Below, piece by piece: positions 35,742-44,577 of a stretch of 64,000 bases of DNA. A program made the translations under genes and the position numbers. The first letter of the stretch is position 1; the number at the start of each line of letters is the position of its first letter. Under the pieces are notes generated by a model. The model saw nothing but the letters and a program-made list of their open reading frames with translations, was not told the origin of the DNA and ran no database searches. The DNA lies in the NCBI RefSeq assembly GCF_018397995.1, contig NZ_BBQH01000010.1, positions 41,636-105,635 of the forward strand, in the 5' to 3' direction. Source of the DNA: Rhizomonospora bruguierae (GTDB taxonomy: Bacteria > Actinomycetota > Actinomycetes > Mycobacteriales > Micromonosporaceae).

Positions 35742-36116
35742 CTAGCGCGGCCGGCGGCGGGCGTCGACCCGCGCCGCGACCCGGCGGACCGCCTCGTGGT
35801 AGTCGGTGTGCGGCGACATGGCGGCGGCCAGGCGCAGGTGGGCGAGGGCATCGGCGGGGCGGTTCTGCCGCTCCAGGGTCCGCCCGAGCACGTGCTGGGC
35901 GTAGTGGTCGCTGGGATCCCGGTCGATCAGCACGCGCAGGTGCTCCTCGGCGCGGGCCAGTTGCGCGGCCCCGAACAGCGCCCGGGCCAGGAGCAGCCGG
36001 ACCTCCGAGTTGGCCGGCTCGGCCGCCACGATCGGCTCCAGGATGCGGGCCGCCTCCGCCGGCTCGCCCGCGGCGAAGAACGCCTCGGCCCGCCGGTACT
36101 CCTCCATCAGCTCCAC
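35742..36116 (-). CDS. TPR protein
   Basis: 124 aa made of about three tetratricopeptide repeats: YRRAEAFFAAGEPAEAARIL, then NSEVRLLLARALFGAAQLARAEEHL and DHYAQHVLGRTLERQNRPADALAHL, with the Ala8/Gly/Ala20 pattern. It is a likely soluble protein-interaction adaptor. GTG 36116 is chosen because a CAATAT box ends 6 nt upstream (leaderless type); an ATG at 36107 would shorten it by three residues. No functional partner is evident nearby. Confidence 0.82.
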   Translation of the reverse strand: MELMEEYRRAEAFFAAGEPAEAARILEPIVAAEPANSEVRLLLARALFGAAQLARAEEHLRVLIDRDPSDHYAQHVLGRTLERQNRPADALAHLRLAAAMSPHTDYHEAVRRVAARVDARRRPR

Positions 36117-36424
36117 CCGACCATATTGCCCAAGATGATCGCCCGGCGCCCACCCGACAAGCCGGCCGACGCCGGCGAGGTGGACAGCGCCACGCTGCCC
36201 GACGCCGCCGGGTGCGGGCGCGGTACCCTGTCGCGGGTCGGATGTTCGGCTTCCACCCATTTGGGCACCGGATGAGGGCGCCGACCGGCGCCGCGACGGG
36301 TGCCGTGCGGGGTGCCACGCCGGCGCGGCAAGGGCGGCACGCAGGCGCCCTGGGGGCGCCACCGGGAACGCGGGCGCCGCGAGAGGCGCCACCAGAGCGT
36401 GGGCGAAGGCGGTTGGAAGGGGTC
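36117..36424. other. Intergenic region, divergent promoters
   Basis: This 308-bp gap lies between the TPR gene and the DUF4142 gene, which point away from each other. It is unusually rich in GGCGCC and GGTGCC hexamers between 36278 and 36400. No gene or clear operator was recognised. A TACCCT box near 36228 could be a -10 for the rightward gene with a long leader. Confidence 0.4.
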
Positions 36425-37129
36425 ATGGCGAGACGACTGGCGCTGCTGATCTGCCTGCTCGGCGGCGCGGCGGTCGCGGGCCTGGCGCTGCCGGCCGCGC
36501 CGGCCGCCGCCGCGCCGTCCCGGGCGGACGCCCAGTTCCTGCGCGCCGCGCACGAACTGAACCTGGCCCAGATCGACGGGGCCCGGCAGGCGCAGCGCCG
36601 GGGCGCCAGCAGGCAGGTGCGCGACCTGGGCACCCGGTTCGCCAACGACCACGACCGGCTGGACCGGGCGCTGCGCCAGGCGGCCGGCATCCTGCGGGTG
36701 GTCCTGCCGACCGCGCCGGACCAGGAGCAGCGCACCATGCTGGCCGGCTACGCGGCCGCGCCGGTCGAGCAGTTCGACGCGCTGTTCCTCGCCACCCAAC
36801 TGGACGTGCACACGGCGGCCATCCGCGCGGCGACCGGCCAGGTCGCCACCGGCACCGACGCCCGGGCGGTGAAGGTGGCCCGGGACCTGCTGGCCGCCCT
36901 GCGCACCCAGTACGACGCCCTGAACGCGGTCGCCCTGGAACTGGACCTTCCGAGCCAGCACAGCATCGAGCCCGCCGGCCCGCCGACCGTCGGTCCGGTG
37001 CTGATGAGCGTGCTCGTCCTGCTGGCGATGGGGCTGATCGCGTCGGCGGGGCGGGCGTACCGGGCCGTCCCGGAGCGGCCCCGTCACCGCGCCGAACTCA
37101 GTACCCCTCGTTCGCGTAGTGCCGGGTGA
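36425..37129 (+). CDS. DUF4142 secreted/membrane protein
   Basis: 234 aa. A signal peptide (ARRLALLICLLGGAAVAGLAL, cleavage near AAAAPS) is followed by a DUF4142 helical domain: ADAQFLRAAHELNLAQIDGA, RRGASRQVRDLGTRFANDHD and VEQFDALFLATQLDVHTAAI. A C-terminal transmembrane helix (VGPVLMSVLVLLAMGLIASA) follows. The fold is ferritin-like four-helix; function is unknown though often linked to envelope stress. It is exported and tethered to the membrane. The ATG at 36425 follows GGAAGGGGTC. Its end overlaps the convergent small gene at 37098 by 32 bp. Confidence 0.85.
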   Translation: MARRLALLICLLGGAAVAGLALPAAPAAAAPSRADAQFLRAAHELNLAQIDGARQAQRRGASRQVRDLGTRFANDHDRLDRALRQAAGILRVVLPTAPDQEQRTMLAGYAAAPVEQFDALFLATQLDVHTAAIRAATGQVATGTDARAVKVARDLLAALRTQYDALNAVALELDLPSQHSIEPAGPPTVGPVLMSVLVLLAMGLIASAGRAYRAVPERPRHRAELSTPRSRSAG

Positions 37130-37358
37130 CCTTCAGCATCCGGGTGGTTTCGACCCCGGCCCGCACGACGGTCGTGTTCATCTCCACCTTGCCCAGGTGA
37201 CTGGAGCGCAGCGTCTTGACCGTCTCGCGCCGCCGCTCGGGCGCCGGCTCCTCCGGCTCGGCCGGGTTGACGGCCGCCGTGGCGCGCACCACCTCGTGCC
37301 GCTCGGTGCGGCGCCGGGTCGGCCACCAGCGGCGCTCGGGCTTACCCTCAGTAGCCAC
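37098..37358 (-). CDS. Small basic protein of unknown function
   Basis: 86 aa, starting ATEGKPERRWWPTRRR after the GTG, with many Arg and Glu and ending VTRHYANEGY. No family is recognised. It overlaps the end of the 41-aa membrane peptide upstream, and its SD (GGAGGGGG) lies inside the poly-Gly codons of that peptide, which supports coupled translation of both. GTG codons at 37367 and 37364 are also in frame. No signal or membrane segment. It could form an operon with the membrane peptide. Confidence 0.5.
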   Translation of the reverse strand: MATEGKPERRWWPTRRRTERHEVVRATAAVNPAEPEEPAPERRRETVKTLRSSHLGKVEMNTTVVRAGVETTRMLKVTRHYANEGY

Positions 37359-37473
37359 CGCCACCACCCCCTCCGCCCCGCGAGTTCAGGGCAATGACCA
37401 GCACGATCAGGGCCAGGACGATGATCGCCACAGCGATCCACACGCCGGTTCTGCGCCGGGTGTTCGCAGGCAT
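37348..37473 (-). CDS. 41-residue membrane peptide with poly-Gly tail
   Basis: MPANTRRRTG is followed by one strong transmembrane helix (VWIAVAIIVLALIVLVIAL) and then NSR with eight Gly and a Tyr. The N-terminus is positive, so it should be inside with the Gly tail outside. GGGGGTGAGAGT precedes the ATG, a good ribosome-binding site. The stop lies 11 nt inside the next gene. Such tiny single-helix peptides are frequent in actinobacteria; function unknown. Confidence 0.62.
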   Translation of the reverse strand: MPANTRRRTGVWIAVAIIVLALIVLVIALNSRGGGGGGGGY

Positions 37474-37589
37474 ACTCTCACCCCCGGTAACCCCGGTACC
37501 CGCCTCACCGCCGATCACCCGGGCTTTCGTGAGCATCGTTCGCGACGGGGCGCCGCCGGCCGGCCGCGGGACGCCGCCGTTGAGGTCCG

Positions 37590-38450
37590 CTAGGCGGTCC
37601 CGTCCCAGACCGCGGCGACCCGGGCATGTACCCGCGCGGCCTGGGCGCGCCCGGCGCGGGCGGCGTCGGCCCGGCGGGTGGGGTCGAGGACGTTGCGACC
37701 GATCGCGCGGCGGGCGGTCGCGTCCGGCGCGACCGCCTCGACCCGGGCTCCGCCGGCGGCGAGCCGGGCCACCTGGGCGGCCACGCTGCCGGACCGGCGG
37801 GCCGCGCGGGTGAGCGGGGCGATCACCACCACCCGGTCGGCGCCCGCGGCGAGGTCCGCGTTGGCCGGGGAGCGCATACCCCCGTCGATGTACCGGCGGC
37901 CGTCGATGGTGACCGGCGGCCAGACCCCCGGCACGGCGCAACTGGCACCCACGGCGTCCACCAGGGCGGCGCCGCTGTCCCGGTCGAGGACGGCGAAATC
38001 GCCGGTCTGCGCGTCCATGGCGGTGATCTGGAGCGGGCGCGACGGCCAGCCCGCCGCCGGCAGCCGGGCGACGAAGACCTCGCGGCGCTCGGCCTCGGTC
38101 ATCGTCCGGGCGCGCAGCGCCATCCGGCCGAGGCGGGCGCCGTACTCCTGGGGGCTGCGGGCGCGCAGCGCGCAGTACAGGTAGTACGCCATCGTGCGGC
38201 GCCGCAGCCGCGCCGGCACCTCCGCGACCGGCGGGACCAGTTGCGCCCCGTACATCTCCTCCACGCCGACGCCCCCGGCGACCAGCGCGCCGACCACCGA
38301 GCCGGCGGACGTGCCGATGACCCGGTCCGCCGCGGTCAGGTCCACCCCGCGCTCGGCCAGGCCGGCGAGCACCCCGATCTCCCACGCCACCCCGGTGACC
38401 CCGCCGCCACCGAGCACCAGCGCCGAACCGCCCGCGCCACTGAAGCCCAT
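37590..38450 (-). CDS. Patatin-like phospholipase
   Basis: A 286-aa serine lipase of the patatin family. The oxyanion loop is ALVLGGGGVTGVAWEIGVL, the nucleophile elbow VIGTSAGSVVGALVAGG (GxSxG), and the dyad aspartate is in YIDGGMRSPANADLA (DGG). It would hydrolyse acyl esters of phospholipids or related lipids, probably in the cytoplasm since no signal peptide is visible. The ATG at 38450 is the natural start. It follows the papain-like gene at 38467 by 16 bp on the same strand, so the two may be one transcript. Confidence 0.9.
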   Translation of the reverse strand: MGFSGAGGSALVLGGGGVTGVAWEIGVLAGLAERGVDLTAADRVIGTSAGSVVGALVAGGVGVEEMYGAQLVPPVAEVPARLRRRTMAYYLYCALRARSPQEYGARLGRMALRARTMTEAERREVFVARLPAAGWPSRPLQITAMDAQTGDFAVLDRDSGAALVDAVGASCAVPGVWPPVTIDGRRYIDGGMRSPANADLAAGADRVVVIAPLTRAARRSGSVAAQVARLAAGGARVEAVAPDATARRAIGRNVLDPTRRADAARAGRAQAARVHARVAAVWDGTA

Positions 38451-38466
38451 GACCCGCAAGTCTGCC

Positions 38467-39105
38467 CTACCCCGGCGGGATCTCCACGGCGATCTCCTCG
38501 CCGAGCCGGAAGCCACCGGTGAAGGCCAGCTCGTCGCCGCTCCAGAACCGCCCCGGGTCGTACCAGTGGGGGCGCCGGCCGGCCGGCAGCAGGCCCATCG
38601 CCTGGTACGTGACGGCCACGACCTCCGCGCAGTAGGCGGTCTCCAGATTCTCCTCCCGGGTGCGGGCCAGTCCGGCCGGGACGCGCCCGCGCAGCCAGCG
38701 CAGGGCCAACTGGGCCGTGGAGGGGAACGGCGTGCCGTCCAGCCGGGCGATGGTGCGCAGCAGCGCGTCCTCCTGCTCCCGGCTGACCGGCCGGTCAAGC
38801 TGGCGCAGCCAGGCCCGCTGCCCGTACCGGCGGGCCCAGACCAGCACCGCGGCCCGCAGGTCGTGCAGTTGGACGCCCCGCTGGTGGGCGCCGGACCACA
38901 GGTCGGGCAGCGACCGGCCCAGTTCGGCGTGCCACATGAGGGGCGGCATGTCCTCGATGGTCACCGCCATGCCGACGTGGTTGACCGGGCTGTTCGTGGT
39001 GAGCTGGATGGCCCGGTCCGGCATGGATCGGCCGCGGAACACCCACAGGTCGCCGGTGCGGGTCAGCTCCACCGCCTCGTCGAGGCCGATCGTGGTTGCG
39101 GGCAT
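38467..39105 (-). CDS. Permuted papain-like (YiiX/NlpC-type) hydrolase-like protein
   Basis: 212 aa. A His in NSPVNHVGMAVTIE precedes the Cys in ETAYCAEVVAVTYQAMGLLP, the inverted order found in permuted NlpC/P60 (YiiX, LRAT-like) proteins. TGDLWVFRGRS at the start resembles their first strand. Such proteins act as cysteine hydrolases or acyltransferases on peptides or lipids. No signal peptide is seen. Neighbouring the patatin lipase, a lipid-related role is possible. Family assignment rests on the His/Cys context only and is moderate. Confidence 0.6.
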   Translation of the reverse strand: MPATTIGLDEAVELTRTGDLWVFRGRSMPDRAIQLTTNSPVNHVGMAVTIEDMPPLMWHAELGRSLPDLWSGAHQRGVQLHDLRAAVLVWARRYGQRAWLRQLDRPVSREQEDALLRTIARLDGTPFPSTAQLALRWLRGRVPAGLARTREENLETAYCAEVVAVTYQAMGLLPAGRRPHWYDPGRFWSGDELAFTGGFRLGEEIAVEIPPG

Positions 39106-39124
39106 CCGCTCACGGTACCGGTAC

Positions 39125-39130
39125 TACGCT
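39125..39130 (+). promoter_or_regulatory. -10 box of a leaderless transcript
   Basis: TACGCT lies 6 nt before the ATG at 39137 and no Shine-Dalgarno sequence is present. Confidence 0.55.
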
Positions 39131-39136
39131 GTGGCG

Positions 39137-39313
39137 ATGCGGTGGTGGAAGGTGATCGGGCTGGCCGGTGTCGTGGGCGTCGCGGCGACCGGGGTGGTGA
39201 TCGTGCGGGCGGAGCGGCGGCGCCGGGCCTACACCCCCGAACAGATCCGCGAACGGCTGCTGGCGCGGGCCGCCGAGGCCGAGCCGCCGGCGCCGATCAG
39301 TCCGGAGCGGTGA
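39137..39313 (+). CDS. 58-residue single-helix membrane protein
   Basis: MRWWKVIGLAGVVGVAATGVV gives one transmembrane helix, followed by a basic stretch (RAERRRRAYTPEQIRERL) and a short acidic/Pro tail. The positive residues after the helix suggest the C-terminus is cytoplasmic. No SD is present, but TACGCT ends 6 nt before the ATG, so it is probably leaderless. It is divergent from the papain-like gene. Function unknown. Confidence 0.65.
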   Translation: MRWWKVIGLAGVVGVAATGVVIVRAERRRRAYTPEQIRERLLARAAEAEPPAPISPER

Positions 39314-39470
39314 CCGCCCGCGCCACGACGAGCGCGGCAGTCCGGGGTGGAGCGTCACCGCCCGCCTGGCCCAGCGCGAGCGGTCGGCCGGTACCCGGGC
39401 AGGGCCGCTCGCCCACCCGCTGGTTCCCCGAACTCCGTGGCGTCCACGTCGGCCGGCGCCGGGGCGGGGG

Positions 39471-40088
39471 TCAGCGCCGGGCGAGGGCCAGGGCGTCCGG
39501 GTAGTGGGCGAGCCGGAGCAGGAGCAGCACCAGCAGCACCAGGCCGATGACGACCGCGGTCAGCCGCCGCCGGCGCCGCGTCTCGTAGGCGTGGAACCAG
39601 GCCAGCGCGGCCTCGGCCAGCGGGGTCACAGTGGACCGGGAATCGGCCCGCAGGAACGGCGCGATCCGCGTCGCCGCACTGCTGCGCCGGCGGGCGGCGG
39701 GCGGGGCGGCCAAGCCCTCGGGGTCGGCGAACGGCCGGGGCAACGGGGGCGGTGGGGCGCCGGGGCGCAGCACCACCATCGGCAGCGTCTCCCGGCCGTC
39801 GTCGCCCACCTGGCCGCGCCGCCAGCGCTGGCTCTCCCGGGCGAACGCCTCGCCGAGGTAGCTGTCCGCGGCGTCGCACCGGCCGAGCCGGGTGCGCAGC
39901 AGTTCCAGCCAGCCCCAGCGGGCGGCGACGGCGGTGAGCACCTCCGGGTACAGTTCGTCGGCGTGGTGGTCCGCGCCGACAATGCCCGCGGCGGCGGAGC
40001 GCAAGGGCTCCAGGTGCTGCCGGACGAACACCACATACCGGTCGGGTGGCTCGGGCGGCATGCGCGTCAGTCGCGGCACGCCCTCCAT
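39471..40088 (-). CDS. Sigma-region-2-like domain fused to a transmembrane helix
   Basis: 205 aa. Residues about 17-90 (YVVFVRQHLEPLRSAAAGIV, then HHADELYPEVLTAVAARWGW) resemble region 2 of ECF sigma factors, including the acidic DDLxQE-like DELYPEV helix. There is no region 4. After a Pro-rich linker a single helix (LTAVVIGLVLLVLLLLRLA) lies close to the C-terminus, so the domain would be membrane-tethered facing the cytoplasm. It could be a degenerate sigma factor, an anti-sigma-like decoy, or unrelated. It lies 10 bp downstream of the frameshifted LuxR gene on the same strand. Confidence 0.55.
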   Translation of the reverse strand: MEGVPRLTRMPPEPPDRYVVFVRQHLEPLRSAAAGIVGADHHADELYPEVLTAVAARWGWLELLRTRLGRCDAADSYLGEAFARESQRWRRGQVGDDGRETLPMVVLRPGAPPPPLPRPFADPEGLAAPPAARRRSSAATRIAPFLRADSRSTVTPLAEAALAWFHAYETRRRRRLTAVVIGLVLLVLLLLRLAHYPDALALARR

Positions 40089-40098
40089 TGTGGGGGAA

Positions 40099-42828
40099 CT
40101 ACGCGTCGCGTACCACGTCCCGCACCTGGCCGCGGGACGAGATGCCGAGCTTGTGCAGGATGTTCGACACGTGCACGGCCACGGTCTTCGGCGAGATGTA
40201 CAGCCGGCGGCTCAGCTCGGCGTTGGTCAGCCCGGCGGCGACCAGCAGGGCCACCTCCCGCTCCCGCGGGGTCAGCGCCGCGGCGCCGGTGACCGGCCGT
40301 TCCCCGCCCGGGGGCGCGAGCCCGAGCTGGCCGCGGACCGCCGCCAGCTGCCTCACCCGCCAGCCGGACCACCTCGCCAGCAGCTCGCCCGCCGCGGTCA
40401 GGTACTCGACGGCGTCGTCCCGGTGGTCGTGCGCCAGCGCGCAGCGGGCCGCACCGACGTACGCGGTGCCCCGCATGCACGCCGGCAGCACGGTCGACCC
40501 GGTCACGCCGCGGTACCCCACCAGCGCGGCGGCGTGGTCGCCCTGCGCCTCGGCGAGCTGCGCCTCCACCAGCCGGCGGTAGTCGACCCACACGTCCGCG
40601 TCGAGCAGCTCCTCGCGCATCCGCAGCAGCCGGGGCAGCGGCAGCCCGGCGGCCAGCGCGGCGGAGACCAGGTCGTGCGCCTGCGCGCCGCTGCGCCAGC
40701 TCTGGGTGGCCAGCCCGGCGAACAGCTCCGCCAGGAACCCCTCGGCGGCCGGCCGGTCGCCCCGCCGGCAGGCCAGGTGGAACGCCAGCCCCGGAATGAT
40801 CGACGGGGCGAGGCCCGGCTCTCGCTCAGCTGCGCGATCACGGCGGCCACCTTGTCCAGCTCCTCAGCCTCCAGGTACAGGCCGGCCAGGAAGACCGCGT
40901 GATAGTCCTGCCGGCGGCCCCGGTACTGGTACCCCCGCTCCCGCTCGCGGCCCTGCTCCAGGGCGACGGTCGCGGCCGCGAGATCGCCGGCGCGCATCGC
41001 CAGCCGGGCCCGGCCCTGGTAGTACGCGGCGACGGCCAGCGCCTCGAACCCGGCCCGCTCGGCGTCCAGCCGCATCCGCTCCAGCAGTTCGGCCTGCTCC
41101 GCCGTGGACTCCGTGGACGGCTGACCGACCAGGATGTTCAGCGCCCGGGCCGCCAGCACCCACTCGCCCAGCTTCTCCGCCTCGTCGACCAGACCGGCCA
41201 GCAGCTCGCGACCCTCGGCGTGGCTGCTGGTCCGGTCGGTCAGCGCGGAGCCCTTCTCCACCAGGGCCGCCAGCCGCACCCGCGGCAGGCCGAACTCCTC
41301 GGCCAGCGCGATCGCCCGGTCCGCCCACTCCAGCGCGGCGTCGGTCCGGGCGCTGAGCGCCCGCGAGTGCGCCACCGCGGTCATCGCCCGGGCCCGCTCC
41401 TCCCCCGGGCTCAGCTCGGCGATCAGCCGCTCCACCTCGCCGGTCAGCGCGTCCATCTCGACCAGTTCGTCCTCTTCGGAGGCCAGCCGGATCAGCAGGT
41501 ACAGCGCCTCCGCCCGGCCCGCCGCGGTGCCGGCGTCGTCCCGCCACCGCCGCCCGTACCGCAGCGCGTCGTCGACCAGCCCCGCCAGCCACGCCGCCCG
41601 GGCGGCCGACGACAGCAGCGGCACGTCGTCCGGCGCCTCCTGCAGGCCCAGCTCGGCCAGCTGCAACGCCTGGTACGCCGAGCCGATCGACAGGTACGCC
41701 CCGGCGCGCCGCGGCCACCATGTCGTCGTACCGGCCCGCCGCGCACGCGTGACCGGCCACCAGCGCCGGGTCCGAACCGCCCTCGGCGAGCAGCACCTCC
41801 AGGGCCGCCTCGTGCAGCCGCCGCCGCTGCCGGCCGAGCAACTGGTCGCAGACCGCCTCGCGCAGCAGCGCGTGCCGGAACGTGAACTCATCCTCACCGG
41901 ACTCGGTCAGCACGCCCCGGTCCACCAGTTCGCGCAGCGCCGCGATCAGCCCGTCCTCGCCCGTGCCGGTGACCGTCGCCAGCAGGTCGAACGGGACCCG
42001 GTGGCCCAGCACCGCCGCCGCCTCCACGATCCGGCGCACCGGGGCGGGCAGCCCGTCCACCTGGCGGCGCAGCACCTCCGCCAGGCTCCACGGCAGCGGG
42101 CGCTCGTCCAGCGACTCGAGATCCTCGCCCTCGTGCCCGCGCAGCAACTCCTCAAGGAAGAACGGGTTACCCCCGGTGCGCCGGTGCAGCGCCGCCACCG
42201 CCCGGTACGGCGCCGGCCGGCCGGTCACCGCGGCCAGCAGCGCCGCCACGTCGGGCTCGCCCAGCCGGTCCAGCACCACCCTCGTCACGGTGTGCCGCCG
42301 CTCCAGCCGCTCCAGCAGCGCGGCGAGCGGGTGCCGCCGATCCACTTCGTCCGGTCGGTAGGTGCCGATCAGCAGTCGCGGACCCGGCCCCTCCGCGACC
42401 CGCTCGAACAGCGCCGCGCTCTCCGAGTCCGCCCAGTGCAGGTCCTCGAAAACGATCACCGCCGGCCGCTCCCCGACGATCCCGGCCAGCAGCGCCAGGC
42501 TCGCGTGCAGCCGCTCCACCGGGCTGCGCGCCGGGTCCGCGAGCGCCGCGAGCAGCGCGTCGTCGACCCCCTCGCGCCCGTCCAGCGCGTCCAGCAGCAC
42601 CTCGTACGGCCGCGCCAGCGATCCCGGCTCCGCGTGCCCGACCAGCGCCAGCGTCCCCGCCGGCAGGCCGGCCAGGAACTCCTGGATCAGCCGGGTCTTG
42701 CCCACGCCGGGCTCCCCCGCCACCACGGCCACCCGCGGCCCGGCCCCGGCCGCGAGCCCCAGCAACTGGCGCAGCTCACGGTCCCGCCCGATCATGATCG
42801 GACTGGCTCCCCCACGCGTGATCCGCAC
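40099..42828 (-). pseudogene. LuxR-family ATPase regulator interrupted by two compensating frameshifts
   Basis: This is a LAL-type regulator of about 909 codons. Frame one (42828 to ~41705) encodes an ATPase: VAVVAGEPGVGKTRLIQEF (Walker A) and AVIVFEDLHWADSESAALFE (Walker B). Frame two (~41703 to ~40825) carries the helical arm (GAYLSIGSAYQALQLAELGL onward). Frame one then resumes ([20 protein letters not shown]) and ends with a LuxR HTH ([33 protein letters not shown]). The net shift is zero, so both ends are in register. It is either a true pseudogene or two sequencing/assembly errors. Start GTG 42828 or ATG 42795. Confidence 0.85.
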
Positions 42829-43066
42829 GCAGCCAGGGTACGACGCCCGGGCCGCGCGCGGATTCACGCAACAATGGGCACCAGGAGTCTCGCGCATGTC
42901 GCCGCCGGGATGGTGAAGCCGCTGTACCGGGCGGGCGGCGGTGACGTGGGCGACCATGTTCCCAGCCGGTCGAAATCGGCGGACTGTCTCCGCCCGGGCG
43001 GGGCATCCCGTCCGGGCAGAACGGCGATAGATCGACCATGTGGGGGCACGCAGAGGGGAGCTCAAC
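42829..43066. other. Divergent promoter region
   Basis: This 238-bp gap lies between the LuxR ATPase gene and the NmrA-type gene. No gene is seen. The right edge has the AGAGGGGAG ribosome-binding site of the rightward gene; no operator was recognised. Confidence 0.4.
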
Positions 43067-43933
43067 ATGATCACCGTGACCGCCGCGACCGGCAACCTGG
43101 GCCGGCTCACCGTCGAAGCGCTGCTGGACTCGGGCATCGCGGCCGGCGAGATCGTCGCCGCCGTGCGCAGCCCGAGGCGCGCCGCCCACCTGGCCGAGCG
43201 GGGCGTGCAGGTGCGCTACGCGAACTACGACGAGCCCGAATCCCTGCCCGCGGCGCTGGCCGGCACCGACCGGTTGCTGCTCGTCTCCGGCAGCGAGGTG
43301 GGCCGGCGCCTGGCGCAGCACAGCGCCGTGGTCGACGCCGCCGTGGCGGCCGGGGTGCGGTTCCTGGCGTACACGAGCATCCTCAAGGCGGACACGTCGA
43401 GCGTCCCGCTGGCCGCCGAGCACCGGGCGACCGAGGAGTACATCGCCGCCACCGGGCTGCCGCACACGTTCCTGCGCAACGCCTGGTACGTGGAGAACTA
43501 CACCGAGAACCTGGCGCCTGCCCTGGCCAACGGCGTGCTGCTCGGCGCGGCCGGCGACGGTCGGGTGGGCGCCGCGCCCCGGGCGGACTACGCGGGCGCC
43601 GCGGCGGCGGTCCTGACGGCCGACGCGCCAGCGGACGTCTACGAACTCGCCGCCGACCACCCGTTCACGATGGCCGAACTGGCCGACGAGGTCAGCCGCC
43701 AGGGCTTCACCAAGGTCGCGTACCAGGATCTACCGGTCGACGAGTACGCGGCGGCGCTGACCGGCGCGGGGCTGTCCGCCGACTACGCCCGGGTGTTGGC
43801 GGCCTCCGACCGGGCGATCGCGGCGGGCGACCTGGCCACCGACACCGGCCACCTGAGCACGCTGCTCGCCCGGCCCACGACCCCGCTGGCCGAGTCGGTG
43901 GCCGCGGCGCTGCGCAGGCGGCAGCCCGCCTGA
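43067..43933 (+). CDS. NmrA-type NAD(P)H-dependent oxidoreductase (QorB-like)
   Basis: 288 aa. It begins MITVTAATGNLGRLTVEALL, the NmrA/QorB Rossmann glycine motif (TGxxGxxG with Ala/Asn variants). RYANYDEPESLPAALAGTDR, LLLVSGSEVGRRLAQHSAVV, FLAYTSILKADTS and TFLRNAWYVENYTENL follow, matching quinone oxidoreductase 2-type proteins of about 285 aa. It probably reduces quinones or senses the NADPH ratio in the cytoplasm. AGAGGGGAG precedes the ATG. It is divergent from the broken LuxR gene, which might once have regulated it. Confidence 0.9.
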   Translation: MITVTAATGNLGRLTVEALLDSGIAAGEIVAAVRSPRRAAHLAERGVQVRYANYDEPESLPAALAGTDRLLLVSGSEVGRRLAQHSAVVDAAVAAGVRFLAYTSILKADTSSVPLAAEHRATEEYIAATGLPHTFLRNAWYVENYTENLAPALANGVLLGAAGDGRVGAAPRADYAGAAAAVLTADAPADVYELAADHPFTMAELADEVSRQGFTKVAYQDLPVDEYAAALTGAGLSADYARVLAASDRAIAAGDLATDTGHLSTLLARPTTPLAESVAAALRRRQPA

Positions 43934-43983
43934 TCCGCCGGCCGCTCGCGCATGCCGCCGCCAGGCACGACACCGGTGGTTAC

Positions 43984-43989
43984 TACCAT
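43984..43989 (+). promoter_or_regulatory. -10 box of a leaderless transcript
   Basis: TACCAT lies 6 nt before the GTG at 43996; no Shine-Dalgarno sequence is present. Confidence 0.55.
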
Positions 43990-43995
43990 GCCCGG

Positions 43996-44448
43996 GTGCG
44001 CATCTTCGACTCCATCGAGGCGCTGACCGCCGCCGCCGGCGAGCACCTCGGGTACAGCGACTGGCACCCGGTCGACCAGGCGCGGGTCACCGCGTTCGCC
44101 GAGGTCACCGAGGACCCGCAGTGGATCCACGTGGACCCGGAGCGGGCCCGGCAGGGTCCGTTCGGTGGCACGGTGGCGCACGGCTTCCTCACCCTGTCGC
44201 TGCTGCCGATGCTGGCCCGGGAGGTCTACCGGGTGGAGGGCGCCCGGATGGGCGTCAACTACGGGCTGGACCGGGTCCGCTTCCCCGCCCCGCTGCCCAC
44301 CGGCAGCCGGGTCCGTGGGGGCTTCCTGTTGGCGCGGGTCGACCCGGTGGCCGGCGGCGTGCAGGTCCACGCCGAGGTGACGGTCGAGTGCGAGGGCGGC
44401 ACCAAGCCGGTCTGCGTCGCGAACACGCTCAGCCGCGTCTACGTCTGA
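43996..44448 (+). CDS. MaoC-like (R)-specific enoyl-CoA hydratase
   Basis: A 150-aa hot-dog fold protein. The hydratase motif is present: FAEVTEDPQWIHVDPERARQ with the catalytic Asp and His, then GPFGGTVAHGFLTLSLLPML. NYGLDRVRFPAPLPTGSRVR and ECEGGTKPVCVANTL are typical of the MaoC/NodN group. It hydrates trans-2-enoyl-CoA to (R)-3-hydroxyacyl-CoA in the cytoplasm. The GTG at 43996 lacks an SD but has TACCAT 6 nt upstream. It is 62 bp after the NmrA-type gene and ends before a terminator pair. Confidence 0.92.
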   Translation: MRIFDSIEALTAAAGEHLGYSDWHPVDQARVTAFAEVTEDPQWIHVDPERARQGPFGGTVAHGFLTLSLLPMLAREVYRVEGARMGVNYGLDRVRFPAPLPTGSRVRGGFLLARVDPVAGGVQVHAEVTVECEGGTKPVCVANTLSRVYV

Positions 44449-44462
44449 TTCCCGCGGGCACG

Positions 44463-44477
44463 GGCGGCTGCGCCGCC
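44463..44477. terminator. Hairpin after maoC
   Basis: GGCGGC-TGC-GCCGCC is a perfect 6-bp stem with a 3-nt loop, 15 bp beyond the maoC stop. It likely forms part of the termination signal between convergent genes. Confidence 0.5.
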
Positions 44478-44529
44478 GAGTGGGCGCATCGCCCATATAG
44501 GACAGCCCGGTCGCGGGCCGGAACCCGGG

Positions 44530-44563
44530 CCGGCGGGGACGGGTGTCGGTCCATCCCCGCCGG
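44530..44563. terminator. Bidirectional hairpin between maoC and the sugar transporter
   Basis: CCGGCGGGGA (44530-44539) pairs perfectly with TCCCCGCCGG (44554-44563) around a 14-nt loop. It lies 15 bp beyond the leftward permease stop and also downstream of maoC, so it can serve both transcripts. Confidence 0.7.
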
Positions 44564-44577
44564 AGTCAGCCCCTCGG

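Noticed and set aside
36135..36275. Short plus-strand open frame overlapping the TPR gene promoter
   Set aside because: No SD or -10 box with suitable spacing and no recognisable sequence.
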